From positions 1 through 5,465 of the forward strand of contig DAOVJB010000096.1 of NCBI GenBank assembly GCA_030673425.1: a stretch of 5,465 bases of DNA, written 5' to 3'. Positions 1 to 5,465 of the stretch are shown here, one piece after another. The DNA comes from Elusimicrobiota bacterium (lineage in GTDB: Bacteria > CAYTYR01 > UBA6262 > DAOVJB01). A program made the translations under genes and the position numbers. Positions within the stretch are counted from its first letter, which is position 1, and each line of letters starts with the position of its first letter. The notes under the pieces are model-generated. The model saw only the letters and a program-made list of their open reading frames with translations. It did not search any database and was not told the DNA's origin.

Positions 1-48
1 ATCTACACGTCCGTATGTCCTTTTATCATCAGGGGAATCGATTCCCAT
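1..48 (-). CDS. 5' end of an unidentified gene, possibly a PilZ-domain protein (truncated by window edge)
   Basis: Only 16 codons are in the window, reading MGIDSPDDKRTYGRVD from the ATG at 48-46, and the frame is still open at base 1. The start is well supported: AAAGGAGGG lies 8 nt upstream, and a good promoter sits in the 80-bp gap before it. The piece K9-R-T-Y-G-R-V-D16 looks like the N-terminal edge of a PilZ domain, where an Arg-x-x-x-Arg motif (here R10 and R14) followed by Val and an acidic residue contributes to c-di-GMP binding. That identification is inferred from a very short match. The second PilZ motif (D/N-x-S-x-x-G) would lie outside the window, so the product could be something else. 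That a gene starts here is much more certain than what it encodes. Confidence 0.6.
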   Translation of the reverse strand, partial: MGIDSPDDKRTYGRVD

Positions 49-56
49 ATTAATAT
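33..56. repeat. Two abutting perfect palindromes over a start codon
   Basis: GGGAATCGATTCCC (33-46) is a perfect 14-bp palindrome, and ATATTAATAT (47-56) is a perfect 10-bp palindrome directly next to it. Together they run from just after the Shine-Dalgarno through the ATG to about codon 5 of the gene at 1-48. They could be an operator or an mRNA hairpin at the ribosome-binding region, or they could be chance. A 14-bp palindrome is not rare in 5 kb, and this one also has to encode amino acids. Confidence 0.4.
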
Positions 57-65
57 CCCTCCTTT
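57..65 (-). promoter_or_regulatory. Strong ribosome binding site for the gene at 1-48
   Basis: On the minus strand this reads AAAGGAGGG, an almost ideal anti-16S match, with 8 nt before the ATG at 48-46. It is the strongest Shine-Dalgarno in the window and is the main reason for calling the truncated gene at the left edge. Confidence 0.75.
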
Positions 66-81
66 ACCGAAGTCTATTTTT

Positions 82-110
82 ATTATACCAGAAAACCTCT
101 AAAAAAACAA
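82..110 (-). promoter_or_regulatory. Extended -10 sigma-70-type promoter
   Basis: Reading the minus strand, a perfect TATAAT (87-82) is preceded by TGG (90-88), giving the extended -10 pattern TGnTATAAT. Exactly 17 bp upstream is TTGTTT (110-105), which shares only the TTG of the consensus -35. An extended -10 element can compensate for a weak -35. Transcription would start near position 75, leaving a leader of about 27 nt that contains the strong Shine-Dalgarno at 57-65. It lies in the non-coding gap between the stop of the SH3b gene and the next start, so it probably drives the gene at 1-48. It has not been tested experimentally. Confidence 0.65.
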
Positions 111-128
111 CCTATAAATAAATTCTCC

Positions 129-704
129 CTATTCTTTTACTATCTCATCAACCCCTACGTAATACCAAGGAGGATAACGCAATCCTCTCTTTACCTTCCC
201 ATAAACACGAACTGAGTCACCTCTTTTTAGGTCCTTTATTTTACTAGAATCTTTTGTAGGTATAGAACATTCTACTGAACTCACCGTAAAATTAACATGA
301 TTAGCTACTTTTCTCTCAGTTACAAATATACCTTCAAATTTACCCTTAAAAGAAACTCTTTTGCTTTCGTGAATTTCTATTGCTTCTGCTTTTAATCTCC
401 CTGCGGCAAGTTCAATATATTTCTTTTTCTTCTTTTCTTGCTTATCTTCTTTATCTATATCTATTTTAAGAACAATAACTTCTGATGCCTTAATCCACCC
501 TTCTACTCTAACTTTCATCCATTCATCCTCTTCGGCTATCTTTTCACAAGTTACGCCCTCTATAATCATGCCTATTTCTCCCCCTTGCGGAGTATCTTTT
601 AATATCCCTTTTTCTACCTTTACAACTACAACTTCGCTAAATGCCTGACTTACATAAAAAACTATTACTAAGAAAAAGAATATCGAAATCATTATTTTCT
701 TCAT
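129..704 (-). CDS. Exported SH3b-domain protein with an unassigned C-terminal domain
   Basis: This is a 191-residue secreted protein of unknown function. Residues 1-23 form a signal peptide: Met-Lys-Lys, then a hydrophobic run ISIFFFLVIVFYV, with likely cleavage after AFS. Residues about 25-80 resemble a bacterial SH3 domain (ILKDTPQGGEIGMIIEG, then EEDEWMKVRVEGWIKASEV, with the typical W-x-K-V-x-x-x-G-W core). Such domains often bind peptidoglycan or other envelope ligands. A highly charged Lys/Asp/Glu linker (81-95) leads to a beta-rich region (about 105-191) with LKRGDSVRVYGKV and PPWYYVGVDEI, which could be a small OB-like fold; that is inference. An in-frame ATG at 740 would add 12 residues and overlap the upstream gene by 7 nt. 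I prefer 704 because it places MKK at the signal peptide and has AAAGGA upstream. The gene lies directly after the DUF4139 gene and is probably co-transcribed with it. Confidence 0.8.
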   Translation of the reverse strand: MKKIMISIFFFLVIVFYVSQAFSEVVVVKVEKGILKDTPQGGEIGMIIEGVTCEKIAEEDEWMKVRVEGWIKASEVIVLKIDIDKEDKQEKKKKKYIELAAGRLKAEAIEIHESKRVSFKGKFEGIFVTERKVANHVNFTVSSVECSIPTKDSSKIKDLKRGDSVRVYGKVKRGLRYPPWYYVGVDEIVKE

Positions 705-714
705 TTTAACTATA

Positions 715-720
715 TCCTTT
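715..720 (-). promoter_or_regulatory. Ribosome binding site deciding the start of the SH3b-protein gene
   Basis: AAAGGA on the minus strand lies 10 nt before the ATG at 704-702. The alternative ATG at 740-738 has only weak purine content upstream (GTGAAG). Together with the signal peptide beginning at the internal Met, this favours the shorter protein. The 10-nt spacing is slightly long, so the longer form is not excluded. Confidence 0.55.
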
Positions 721-733
721 CTATCTATACGTT

Positions 734-2263
734 TTACCATGTATACTTCACAGTATAATTAATTTTCACCTCCCCACCCTTTTTAACCTTAACCGGGAAG
801 TGAATGGTTCTGGAATCTATCTTTTCATATTTATGATTCGTTTCTGTAATTTCCCAATTCACCCAGCGGAAAAGATTCTCCTTAACTATTACTTCTACAT
901 CTTCTTCTTTATGATTACGCAGAGTTATCTGGAAAGTCTCGGTCATCCAATCCCTGTCGTAATTAACCTTAAAATCAGTCTGTTTGCGTTCGCCTACCAC
1001 ATCAAACGCTGAACCGAGTTTAAGCATAACCTCTTCATCTTTTGGAGTATGATCTATGCTATCTTCACCTATAAACTCTAAGGAACCATCATCAGGATCT
1101 TCCTTATATACCCTGACTCTGCCTGCAGGAAGAGGAATAGCAAGCCCGGATTTCTTATCGTTCTTAAAGGTTAAATAAATATCTACCTTCTTGTTACTGC
1201 TTGTTCCTAAATTCCTGTCTGTCTGAGGGGAACCGTAAAAATAGTAACCCCCTTTAGGCCTTCCGTAATAGAAAAGGATTTTCTTAGAAGGCACATCCGT
1301 TACCGATCCAAATAATTCAATCTGCTTCTTCGAATTATCCTTTATAGTGCTGGTTCTCCCAAGAGTATAAAGATGATATTCAAAAAATGGCTTCTCTTGA
1401 AATCCACCATACCCTGCGCGCTTTTCTGATACGGCACTGTATTCCAATCTATCATAAACACGCCCTGGTGGTACTATTCTATGTATATCACCTGCAACTA
1501 ATTTTAACTGGGCATTCTTGTACGTTGCCCCACTTTTATTATCAATAGTTACCCAGCCACTTAAATCCACCGCTCTATCTTTATTTTTAACCACTGCTAT
1601 ATAATCTGCTGTCCACATAATCCCTTTGGTCTCATAAGTAACCTTGGTTAAATGCGTGCCTTTTTTTGCTGCGTCCAGCAACCAAACTAATGTGGGCCTG
1701 GTAATAAGACCTCCAGGAAGTTCTGGTAGAATAATTCTTCCCGCAGGATTAAGGTGTATCTCCCCATTTATATCAACAATGGTTCCGCCTTCTGTGCTAA
1801 GAAGTATGGCTTTTTTTCTCTTTACCTTTCCGTCTTTTTCCTCTTCAAGGAAAATCTGTTTATCAATATACTTTTCTAAAAGTTTCTGCCTTCCTATCAA
1901 ATCATACTCATAGTTCTGCTCAACAACAAAGGTTCCTTCAGGATCAGTCAGGCTCTTAAAATGAACCGTGGATGCATCAATTAACTTTGCAACATCCTGG
2001 AACTTTACGATATTTTCTCCCTGTTTAAGGAACATCTTACGCCATTCTTTAACAATAGCATATCCGTTGGGTATCTGAATATACCTTCCACCGATATACT
2101 GCTGAATATAAGGCTGGATATTTCCACCAGATGTAACAGGACTGGAATAAATGGTTAACCCCACACCTTCTTTTTTCCTGCTCTCCTGTGCAGATGATAT
2201 ATAGCCAAAACAGAGACTCCCGATTAACACTAATGACATAACTGCTATTATATATCTTTTCAT
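734..2263 (-). CDS. Exported DUF4139 domain-containing protein
   Basis: A 509-residue protein of the DUF4139 type, a family whose biochemical role I do not know. Residues 1-25 are a Sec signal peptide (MKRY, a hydrophobic core, then ISSA before Gln26). The only nearby Cys (18) lacks a proper lipobox, so it is probably not a lipoprotein. Family-like segments are: GENIVKFQDVAKLIDASTV (82-100), the EQNYEYDL stretch (115-122), the LPGGL/RPTLVWLL region (182-196), GIMWTADY (214-221), SGWVTIDNKSGATYKNAQL (235-253), LVAGDIHRI (255-263), LPAGRVRVYKED (378-389) and the GEDSIDHTPKDEEVMLKLG region (399-417). The usual N-terminal coiled-coil partner domain (DUF4140) is not seen, so this is the DUF4139-only form. 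Residues about 41-68 look like an insertion. GAAAGGGGGA lies 7 nt before the ATG. The gene starts 58 bp after the methyltransferase stop and is followed closely by another exported protein, suggesting a shared envelope role. Confidence 0.88.
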   Translation of the reverse strand: MKRYIIAVMSLVLIGSLCFGYISSAQESRKKEGVGLTIYSSPVTSGGNIQPYIQQYIGGRYIQIPNGYAIVKEWRKMFLKQGENIVKFQDVAKLIDASTVHFKSLTDPEGTFVVEQNYEYDLIGRQKLLEKYIDKQIFLEEEKDGKVKRKKAILLSTEGGTIVDINGEIHLNPAGRIILPELPGGLITRPTLVWLLDAAKKGTHLTKVTYETKGIMWTADYIAVVKNKDRAVDLSGWVTIDNKSGATYKNAQLKLVAGDIHRIVPPGRVYDRLEYSAVSEKRAGYGGFQEKPFFEYHLYTLGRTSTIKDNSKKQIELFGSVTDVPSKKILFYYGRPKGGYYFYGSPQTDRNLGTSSNKKVDIYLTFKNDKKSGLAIPLPAGRVRVYKEDPDDGSLEFIGEDSIDHTPKDEEVMLKLGSAFDVVGERKQTDFKVNYDRDWMTETFQITLRNHKEEDVEVIVKENLFRWVNWEITETNHKYEKIDSRTIHFPVKVKKGGEVKINYTVKYTW

Positions 2264-2321
2264 ATACCATTCCCCCTTTCTACACCATTAGACAAAGAAA
2301 GAGCCAAAAAGTTCCGTTACA

Positions 2322-3233
2322 TCAAGATATTTTGCCTAATCTCTTCATAGCAAGCCTAATATAATCTTTATTTATTTCAAAGCCAATATATTTTCTTCCT
2401 AATCTTTTGGCAACTACAGCAGTAGTGCCTGAGCCGAGAAAAGGGTCCAATACTAAATCTCCCTTACTACTGCTTGCTGAAATTATCCTTTCTAATAACT
2501 TTTCAGGCTTTTGTGTTGGATGCGGGGTGTTCTCAGGCATGGACCAGAAAGGCACTACCAGATCGTCCCAGACATTATTGGGGCAAGTATATCTGTAACG
2601 CTCACCATTCTCTTCCACCCAGTCTTTAGGAATACCATCAACTCGATATGGGGCAATTACCTCTTTTTTGATTTTTACCTCATCAATATTAAAAGTATAA
2701 TTCTTGCCAGCAACCCCAAACCATATATCTTCCATATTGTTCTTCCAGTTTGTTCTTGCCCCCCTGCCTTTCTCCCTTCTCCACGTTATCCTGTTTTTGA
2801 TTACAAAATAGTTCTTCATAATCTCCTGGATATTACCTGAATATTCCCAACAACAGCATATATATACTGAGCCTGTGTCTTTTAAGATACGCTTTGCTTC
2901 TTTTATCCAGGCATCCGTCCAGGTCAAATAGTCATTTTCCCCTTTTTTATCACTTCTGTTCCCGAAATCTTTTCCTATATTATACGGAGGGTCAGCGAAA
3001 ATAAGGTCTATACATTTTCCAGGTAAGCACTTCATACCATCCAAGCAATCACCCAGGATTATCTTGTTAGAAATAGAATTAATAGAAACAGGCTTTTTAT
3101 CCAAAGGTAAAGTAAAAAAATTGCCGAACTTCTTGATATCCCTATGCGTAAGAAAAGTAGTCCTGTTGCGGGGAGCAGGATTTATTCTGCTATTGGTTCC
3201 TTTAATCCTTATTATTTTAGAGCTAACAGGCAT
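2322..3233 (-). CDS. Site-specific DNA methyltransferase, beta class, probably N6-adenine
   Basis: A 303-residue enzyme of the N6_N4_Mtase family that transfers a methyl group from S-adenosylmethionine to a base in a specific DNA site. The catalytic motif IV is DPPYN (81-85); DPPY rather than SPPY favours adenine-N6. HPTQKP (238-243) is motif X and DPFLGSGTT (263-271) is the SAM-binding motif I. Having motif IV before motif I makes it beta class. The middle region (about 145-235, including ITWRREKGRGARTNWKNN and WDDLVVPFWSMPENT) would hold the target recognition part, but the recognition site cannot be read from sequence. The first 55 residues form an extension before the core and contain no alternative Met. 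AGGAAGAG precedes the ATG. No restriction endonuclease gene is in the window, so it may be a solitary methylase. The gene lies 25 bp after the oxidoreductase gene. Confidence 0.93.
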   Translation of the reverse strand: MPVSSKIIRIKGTNSRINPAPRNRTTFLTHRDIKKFGNFFTLPLDKKPVSINSISNKIILGDCLDGMKCLPGKCIDLIFADPPYNIGKDFGNRSDKKGENDYLTWTDAWIKEAKRILKDTGSVYICCCWEYSGNIQEIMKNYFVIKNRITWRREKGRGARTNWKNNMEDIWFGVAGKNYTFNIDEVKIKKEVIAPYRVDGIPKDWVEENGERYRYTCPNNVWDDLVVPFWSMPENTPHPTQKPEKLLERIISASSSKGDLVLDPFLGSGTTAVVAKRLGRKYIGFEINKDYIRLAMKRLGKIS

Positions 3234-3258
3234 ATATTTCTCTTCCTAAATCACAGTT

Positions 3259-4386
3259 TTATCCGTTAATAAGTTCATTCACATACTTTGCTATTGAAGG
3301 GGAACTGGTTAATCCCGGTGATTCAATCCCGATAAGATTTATAAAGCCTGGAAATCCTTTATCTCTTTCATCTTTAATCACAAAATCCCTGAAGTCATCC
3401 TGATGTCCCTTAAGTATCGGCCTGATACCGGCTATGTCAGGGTAAAGGTCATCTATCTTAAGAGACGGGAGAAATTTCTGTACAGCTTGGCAAAAAGCTT
3501 CTTTCTTAGACTCATCAACATTATAATCAATCTCTTCTTTACAGATATAGTTGGCATCCGGACCAAGGCGTATACCACCTGCTAAATCAAGCGTAAGATG
3601 AATACCTAAACCAACACCTTCTGCCTCAGGAACAGGATAGACTAAACGAGAAACACCCCACCTTCCAGGATTATAGAGCCTGAAATAATCACCTTTTGAA
3701 TACTTAAGTGTATAATCTGATTCTTTAATATCTATCCCAACCATACGGGCTATATTATCTGAATTAAGCCCTGCGCAATTAATAAAAACCCTGGTTAAAA
3801 ACGAGAAATCTTCTTCATCTGCGTCCCTTATAAAGACTTCATAGGCCTCCTGCTGTTTGTTTATACCTTTCAGCTCTGAATTATATACTATATCCGCTCC
3901 CTTGTCTTTTGCCCTGGATATAAAATACTCCATCAGCTTGTGCGTATCAATAATACCTGTAGAAGGGGAGTATAGAGCAACAATTGCTTCCACATCAGGT
4001 TCTAATTGTTTTATCTCTTTTTTCTCAAGCATCTTTAATCCAGGCGTCCCATTTTCCAAACCGTTCTTAAGAAGGCTTTCCAACTGACAAATTTCTAAAT
4101 TTTCTGTTGCAACAACGAGTTTCCCTGTTTTTTTATAAGGTATATTATTTTTCTCGCATATCTCATAAAGTATTCTATTGCCTTGGATACACGTTTTTGC
4201 TTTTAAGCTCCCCGGACGATAATAAATACCGGAATGAATAACCTCGCTGTTTCTGCTGCTTGTTTCACGGCCGAATGAATCATGTTTTTCTATTACAAAG
4301 ACTGTCCTGTTATCTTCTGCCACCTGAGCTGCTATACTTAAGCCAATCACTCCTGCCCCAACTATAGTTATATCTACTTCTTCCAT
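3259..4386 (-). CDS. lhgO: FAD-dependent oxidoreductase, L-2-hydroxyglutarate oxidase/dehydrogenase (LhgO)-like
   Basis: A 375-residue DAO-superfamily flavoenzyme. An N-terminal FAD-binding Rossmann motif is clear: IVGAGVIGLSIA with G10-x-G12-x-x-G15, and an acidic residue E33 ending the second strand for ribose binding. SSRNSEVIHSGIYYRPGSL (43-61) is the hallmark of the LhgO/L2HGDH group. NCAGL (203-207), LVYPVPEAEGVGLGIH (248-263), RLGPDA (273-278) and ESPGLTSSPSIA (355-366) also fit. Family members oxidise L-2-hydroxyglutarate to 2-oxoglutarate; E. coli LhgO passes electrons to the membrane quinone pool. The length is slightly short for the family (E. coli about 420). The real substrate could be another 2-hydroxy acid. 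AAGGA overlaps the upstream stop (TAAGGA), and only 9 bp separate it from the CcdA-like gene, so the two are very likely co-transcribed. Confidence 0.88.
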   Translation of the reverse strand: MEEVDITIVGAGVIGLSIAAQVAEDNRTVFVIEKHDSFGRETSSRNSEVIHSGIYYRPGSLKAKTCIQGNRILYEICEKNNIPYKKTGKLVVATENLEICQLESLLKNGLENGTPGLKMLEKKEIKQLEPDVEAIVALYSPSTGIIDTHKLMEYFISRAKDKGADIVYNSELKGINKQQEAYEVFIRDADEEDFSFLTRVFINCAGLNSDNIARMVGIDIKESDYTLKYSKGDYFRLYNPGRWGVSRLVYPVPEAEGVGLGIHLTLDLAGGIRLGPDANYICKEEIDYNVDESKKEAFCQAVQKFLPSLKIDDLYPDIAGIRPILKGHQDDFRDFVIKDERDKGFPGFINLIGIESPGLTSSPSIAKYVNELING

Positions 4387-4395
4387 ATATTATCC

Positions 4396-5055
4396 TTATA
4401 AAATTATATTTCTTATATACCAGATAAGCTGAAGGCCAAAAAATATTAGTACTAATCCACAGAAAACCTGAAAAACTTTACGGATTTTAGGTGATGTAAA
4501 AATATTTCCGGGAAAAATACCTGCTAATGCTCCCAACACTATTGGAGCCACTGCAACACCTATTCCAAAGGAAAGAGCATATAAAACTCCTGAAATAATG
4601 TTCTCTGCTGTACATCCTATGTAAGTGAGAACAGATACAAGTGGCACGCAAGGTGAGATACCCAAAAGGAAACCCAATAATAACATACTTTCGGTACCTC
4701 TATTTAATATTTTTTGGCTGATAACTTTAATAATAGGTTTGTTAAACCCTTTACCTAATACGATAAAAATGCCTATGGTCACCATAAAAAAAGCTAGCAG
4801 AAGATATAGGTAGGCTGACCGATGAGGGGGAAAAAATCGGTTGATAAAATTAAAAGCAACAGTGGCGAGTCCGCCTAAAATAACAAGTGCTAAAATTCTA
4901 CCTAATGAAAATATAAGAGCACTCCTTGCACCTTCCTGCCAACTTGTCTTTGTGCCTCCAATATAGGGTAAAAGCAAAAAAGCAGTATGGGCAAGGCAAG
5001 GTCCCCAGCCCATAATAAAACCTCCGATTAACAGTTTCAGCAAATTAGAAGGCAT
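4396..5055 (-). CDS. CcdA/DsbD-type transmembrane thiol-redox protein
   Basis: A 219-residue polytopic membrane protein of the CcdA/DsbD transmembrane family (often labelled cytochrome c biogenesis protein or sulfite exporter TauE/SafE). Six hydrophobic segments are visible at about 5-32, 44-71, 81-101, 123-147, 153-181 and 192-214. The two halves are internally similar, and each begins with a Pro-Cys motif: GWGPCLA (Cys20) in helix 1 and GISPCVPL (Cys136) in helix 4. In CcdA/DsbD the equivalent cysteine pair carries reducing equivalents from cytoplasmic thioredoxin to an extracytoplasmic thioredoxin-like partner, for cytochrome c maturation or disulfide repair. No partner thioredoxin-fold protein or cytochrome gene is in the window, so the client is unknown. 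Cys148 and Cys199 are extra. AAGGG lies about 6 nt before the ATG. The gene begins 35 bp after nadA. Confidence 0.87.
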   Translation of the reverse strand: MPSNLLKLLIGGFIMGWGPCLAHTAFLLLPYIGGTKTSWQEGARSALIFSLGRILALVILGGLATVAFNFINRFFPPHRSAYLYLLLAFFMVTIGIFIVLGKGFNKPIIKVISQKILNRGTESMLLLGFLLGISPCVPLVSVLTYIGCTAENIISGVLYALSFGIGVAVAPIVLGALAGIFPGNIFTSPKIRKVFQVFCGLVLIFFGLQLIWYIRNIIL

Positions 5056-5090
5056 TATCTACCCTTGTTCTCTTACCTATTAGAAAAAAT

Positions 5091-5465
5091 TTATACTATC
5101 TCCACCATTCTCTCTACAGCTCTTTGTGCTTTAACTCTGATTTTCTCTTTCACTTTAACTTCATATTGCATATCTTCAAGGCACCGTAACACTTTTTCTA
5201 AAGTTGTAAGTTTCATGTCGGGACATATGGCTTTATCACTTGTAGGATAGAACGTTTTTTGAGGATTTTCCTTTCTTAGTCTATATAACATTCCTATTTC
5301 TGTTGCTACAATCACCTCGCGTGATTTAGATTCAGCCGCATATTTACACATTCCTTCTGTAGACAGGACTTCATCAGCAAGTTGAATAACAGCTGGCGTA
5401 CATTCAGGATGGACAATAACCTTTGCGTCAGGATGGGTTTTCTTCTGCTTTATTATATCTTCAGG
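5091..5465 (-). CDS. nadA: Quinolinate synthase NadA, C-terminal part (5' end outside window)
   Basis: NadA condenses iminoaspartate with dihydroxyacetone phosphate to quinolinate in de novo NAD synthesis, using a [4Fe-4S] cluster. The window holds the last 124 codons, about the final third to 40% of a usual NadA of around 300-350 residues, and the frame is open at base 5465. Two of the three family cluster ligands are visible: the Cys of VHPEC (fragment residue 22) and the Cys of AICPDMK (residue 81). The first ligand would lie upstream of the window. Other family-like stretches are ADEVLSTEGM (30-39) and ATEIGMLYRLRKENPQKTFYP (54-74). It ends in TAA, 35 bp before the CcdA-like gene, in the same orientation. 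The likely head of this operon, and any nadB or nadC, would be beyond the right edge. Confidence 0.95.
   Translation of the reverse strand, partial: PEDIIKQKKTHPDAKVIVHPECTPAVIQLADEVLSTEGMCKYAAESKSREVIVATEIGMLYRLRKENPQKTFYPTSDKAICPDMKLTTLEKVLRCLEDMQYEVKVKEKIRVKAQRAVERMVEIV

Noticed and set aside
49-128. Intrinsic terminator after the SH3b gene
   Set aside because: There is a T-run on the minus strand (about 107-101), but no GC-rich stem precedes it, and the same bases fit the promoter spacer and -35 better.
800-1012. Plus-strand open frames opposite the DUF4139 gene (also 1644-1913)
   Set aside because: They lie entirely within the minus-strand coding region, have low-complexity hydrophobic or Ser/Phe-rich translations with no recognisable domain, and are antisense shadows of a well-supported gene.
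2160-2263. Lipoprotein signal on the DUF4139 protein
   Set aside because: Cys18 is preceded by Gly-Ser-Leu; a Leu at the position before Cys does not fit a lipobox, and a signal peptidase I site after SSA fits better.
2049-2270. Alternative minus-strand frame starting 7 nt before the DUF4139 start
   Set aside because: It is out of frame with the long DUF4139 gene, lacks family features, and shares the Shine-Dalgarno, which is better placed for the long gene.
2264-2321. Internal promoter in the 58-bp gap before the DUF4139 gene
   Set aside because: The best pair I could find (TTGGCT, 17 bp, TGTAGA) matches the -10 consensus at only three of six positions, too weak to call.
2407-2840. Plus-strand open frames opposite the methyltransferase gene (also 3064-3249)
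   Set aside because: They overlap a gene with clear catalytic motifs on the other strand and show no protein family features of their own.
3403-4087. Plus-strand open frames opposite the FAD oxidoreductase gene (also 4625-4813 and 5065-5250 opposite the CcdA-like and nadA genes)
   Set aside because: They are short, antisense to strongly recognised proteins, and without recognisable domains.
3259-4386. FAD enzyme as NadB (L-aspartate oxidase), given the nearby nadA
   Set aside because: The SSRNSEVIHSGIYY and ESPGLTSS motifs belong to the LhgO group of the DAO superfamily, and NadB-type succinate dehydrogenase family motifs are absent.
1-5465. tRNA, rRNA, CRISPR array, insertion sequence, toxin-antitoxin module
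   Set aside because: Non-coding space is limited to five gaps of 9-80 bp, with no repeat-spacer pattern, cloverleaf-like sequence, transposase motif or small paired genes seen.

Overview
This is an AT-rich bacterial window in which every gene I can support lies on the minus strand. In transcription order (high to low coordinates) they are: the C-terminal third of quinolinate synthase NadA (5091-5465), a six-helix CcdA/DsbD-type membrane protein (4396-5055), an LhgO-like FAD-dependent oxidoreductase (3259-4386), a beta-class DNA adenine methyltransferase (2322-3233), an exported DUF4139 protein (734-2263), an exported SH3b-type protein (129-704), and the first 16 codons of another gene (1-48). 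Stops used are TAA, TAG and TGA, so the standard bacterial code applies. Two Sec signal peptides, a CcdA-like thiol membrane protein and DUF4139 would fit a diderm, possibly anaerobic lineage or candidate phylum, but I cannot name a taxon from this sequence.

Layout: gaps along the series are 35, 9, 25, 58 and about 29 bp. That spacing suggests one transcription unit from nadA down to the SH3b gene, or two if an unseen promoter lies in the 58-bp gap before the DUF4139 gene. The 80-bp gap at 49-128 is different. It holds an extended -10 promoter (TGGTATAAT, 17-bp spacer to a weak -35) and a very strong Shine-Dalgarno for the gene leaving the window at base 1, so a new transcription unit begins there. 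I found no convincing intrinsic terminator between the two units. No stretch over 300 bp lacks a gene.

How the genes may work together: NadA makes quinolinate for NAD synthesis. The CcdA-like protein probably moves reducing equivalents across the membrane. The FAD enzyme probably oxidises a 2-hydroxy acid. The methyltransferase appears solitary, with no restriction endonuclease in view. The DUF4139 and SH3b proteins are both secreted, are adjacent, and are probably envelope proteins. Known functions do not tie the whole set together, and it may simply be a mixed housekeeping operon.

I do not see a clear undescribed system (no CRISPR, toxin-antitoxin, transposon, RNA gene or phage module). 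The items most worth checking are the exported DUF4139/SH3b pair with an unassigned C-terminal domain, the solitary methyltransferase, the FAD oxidase beside nadA where nadB might be expected, and the palindromes over the start of the possible PilZ gene at the left edge.
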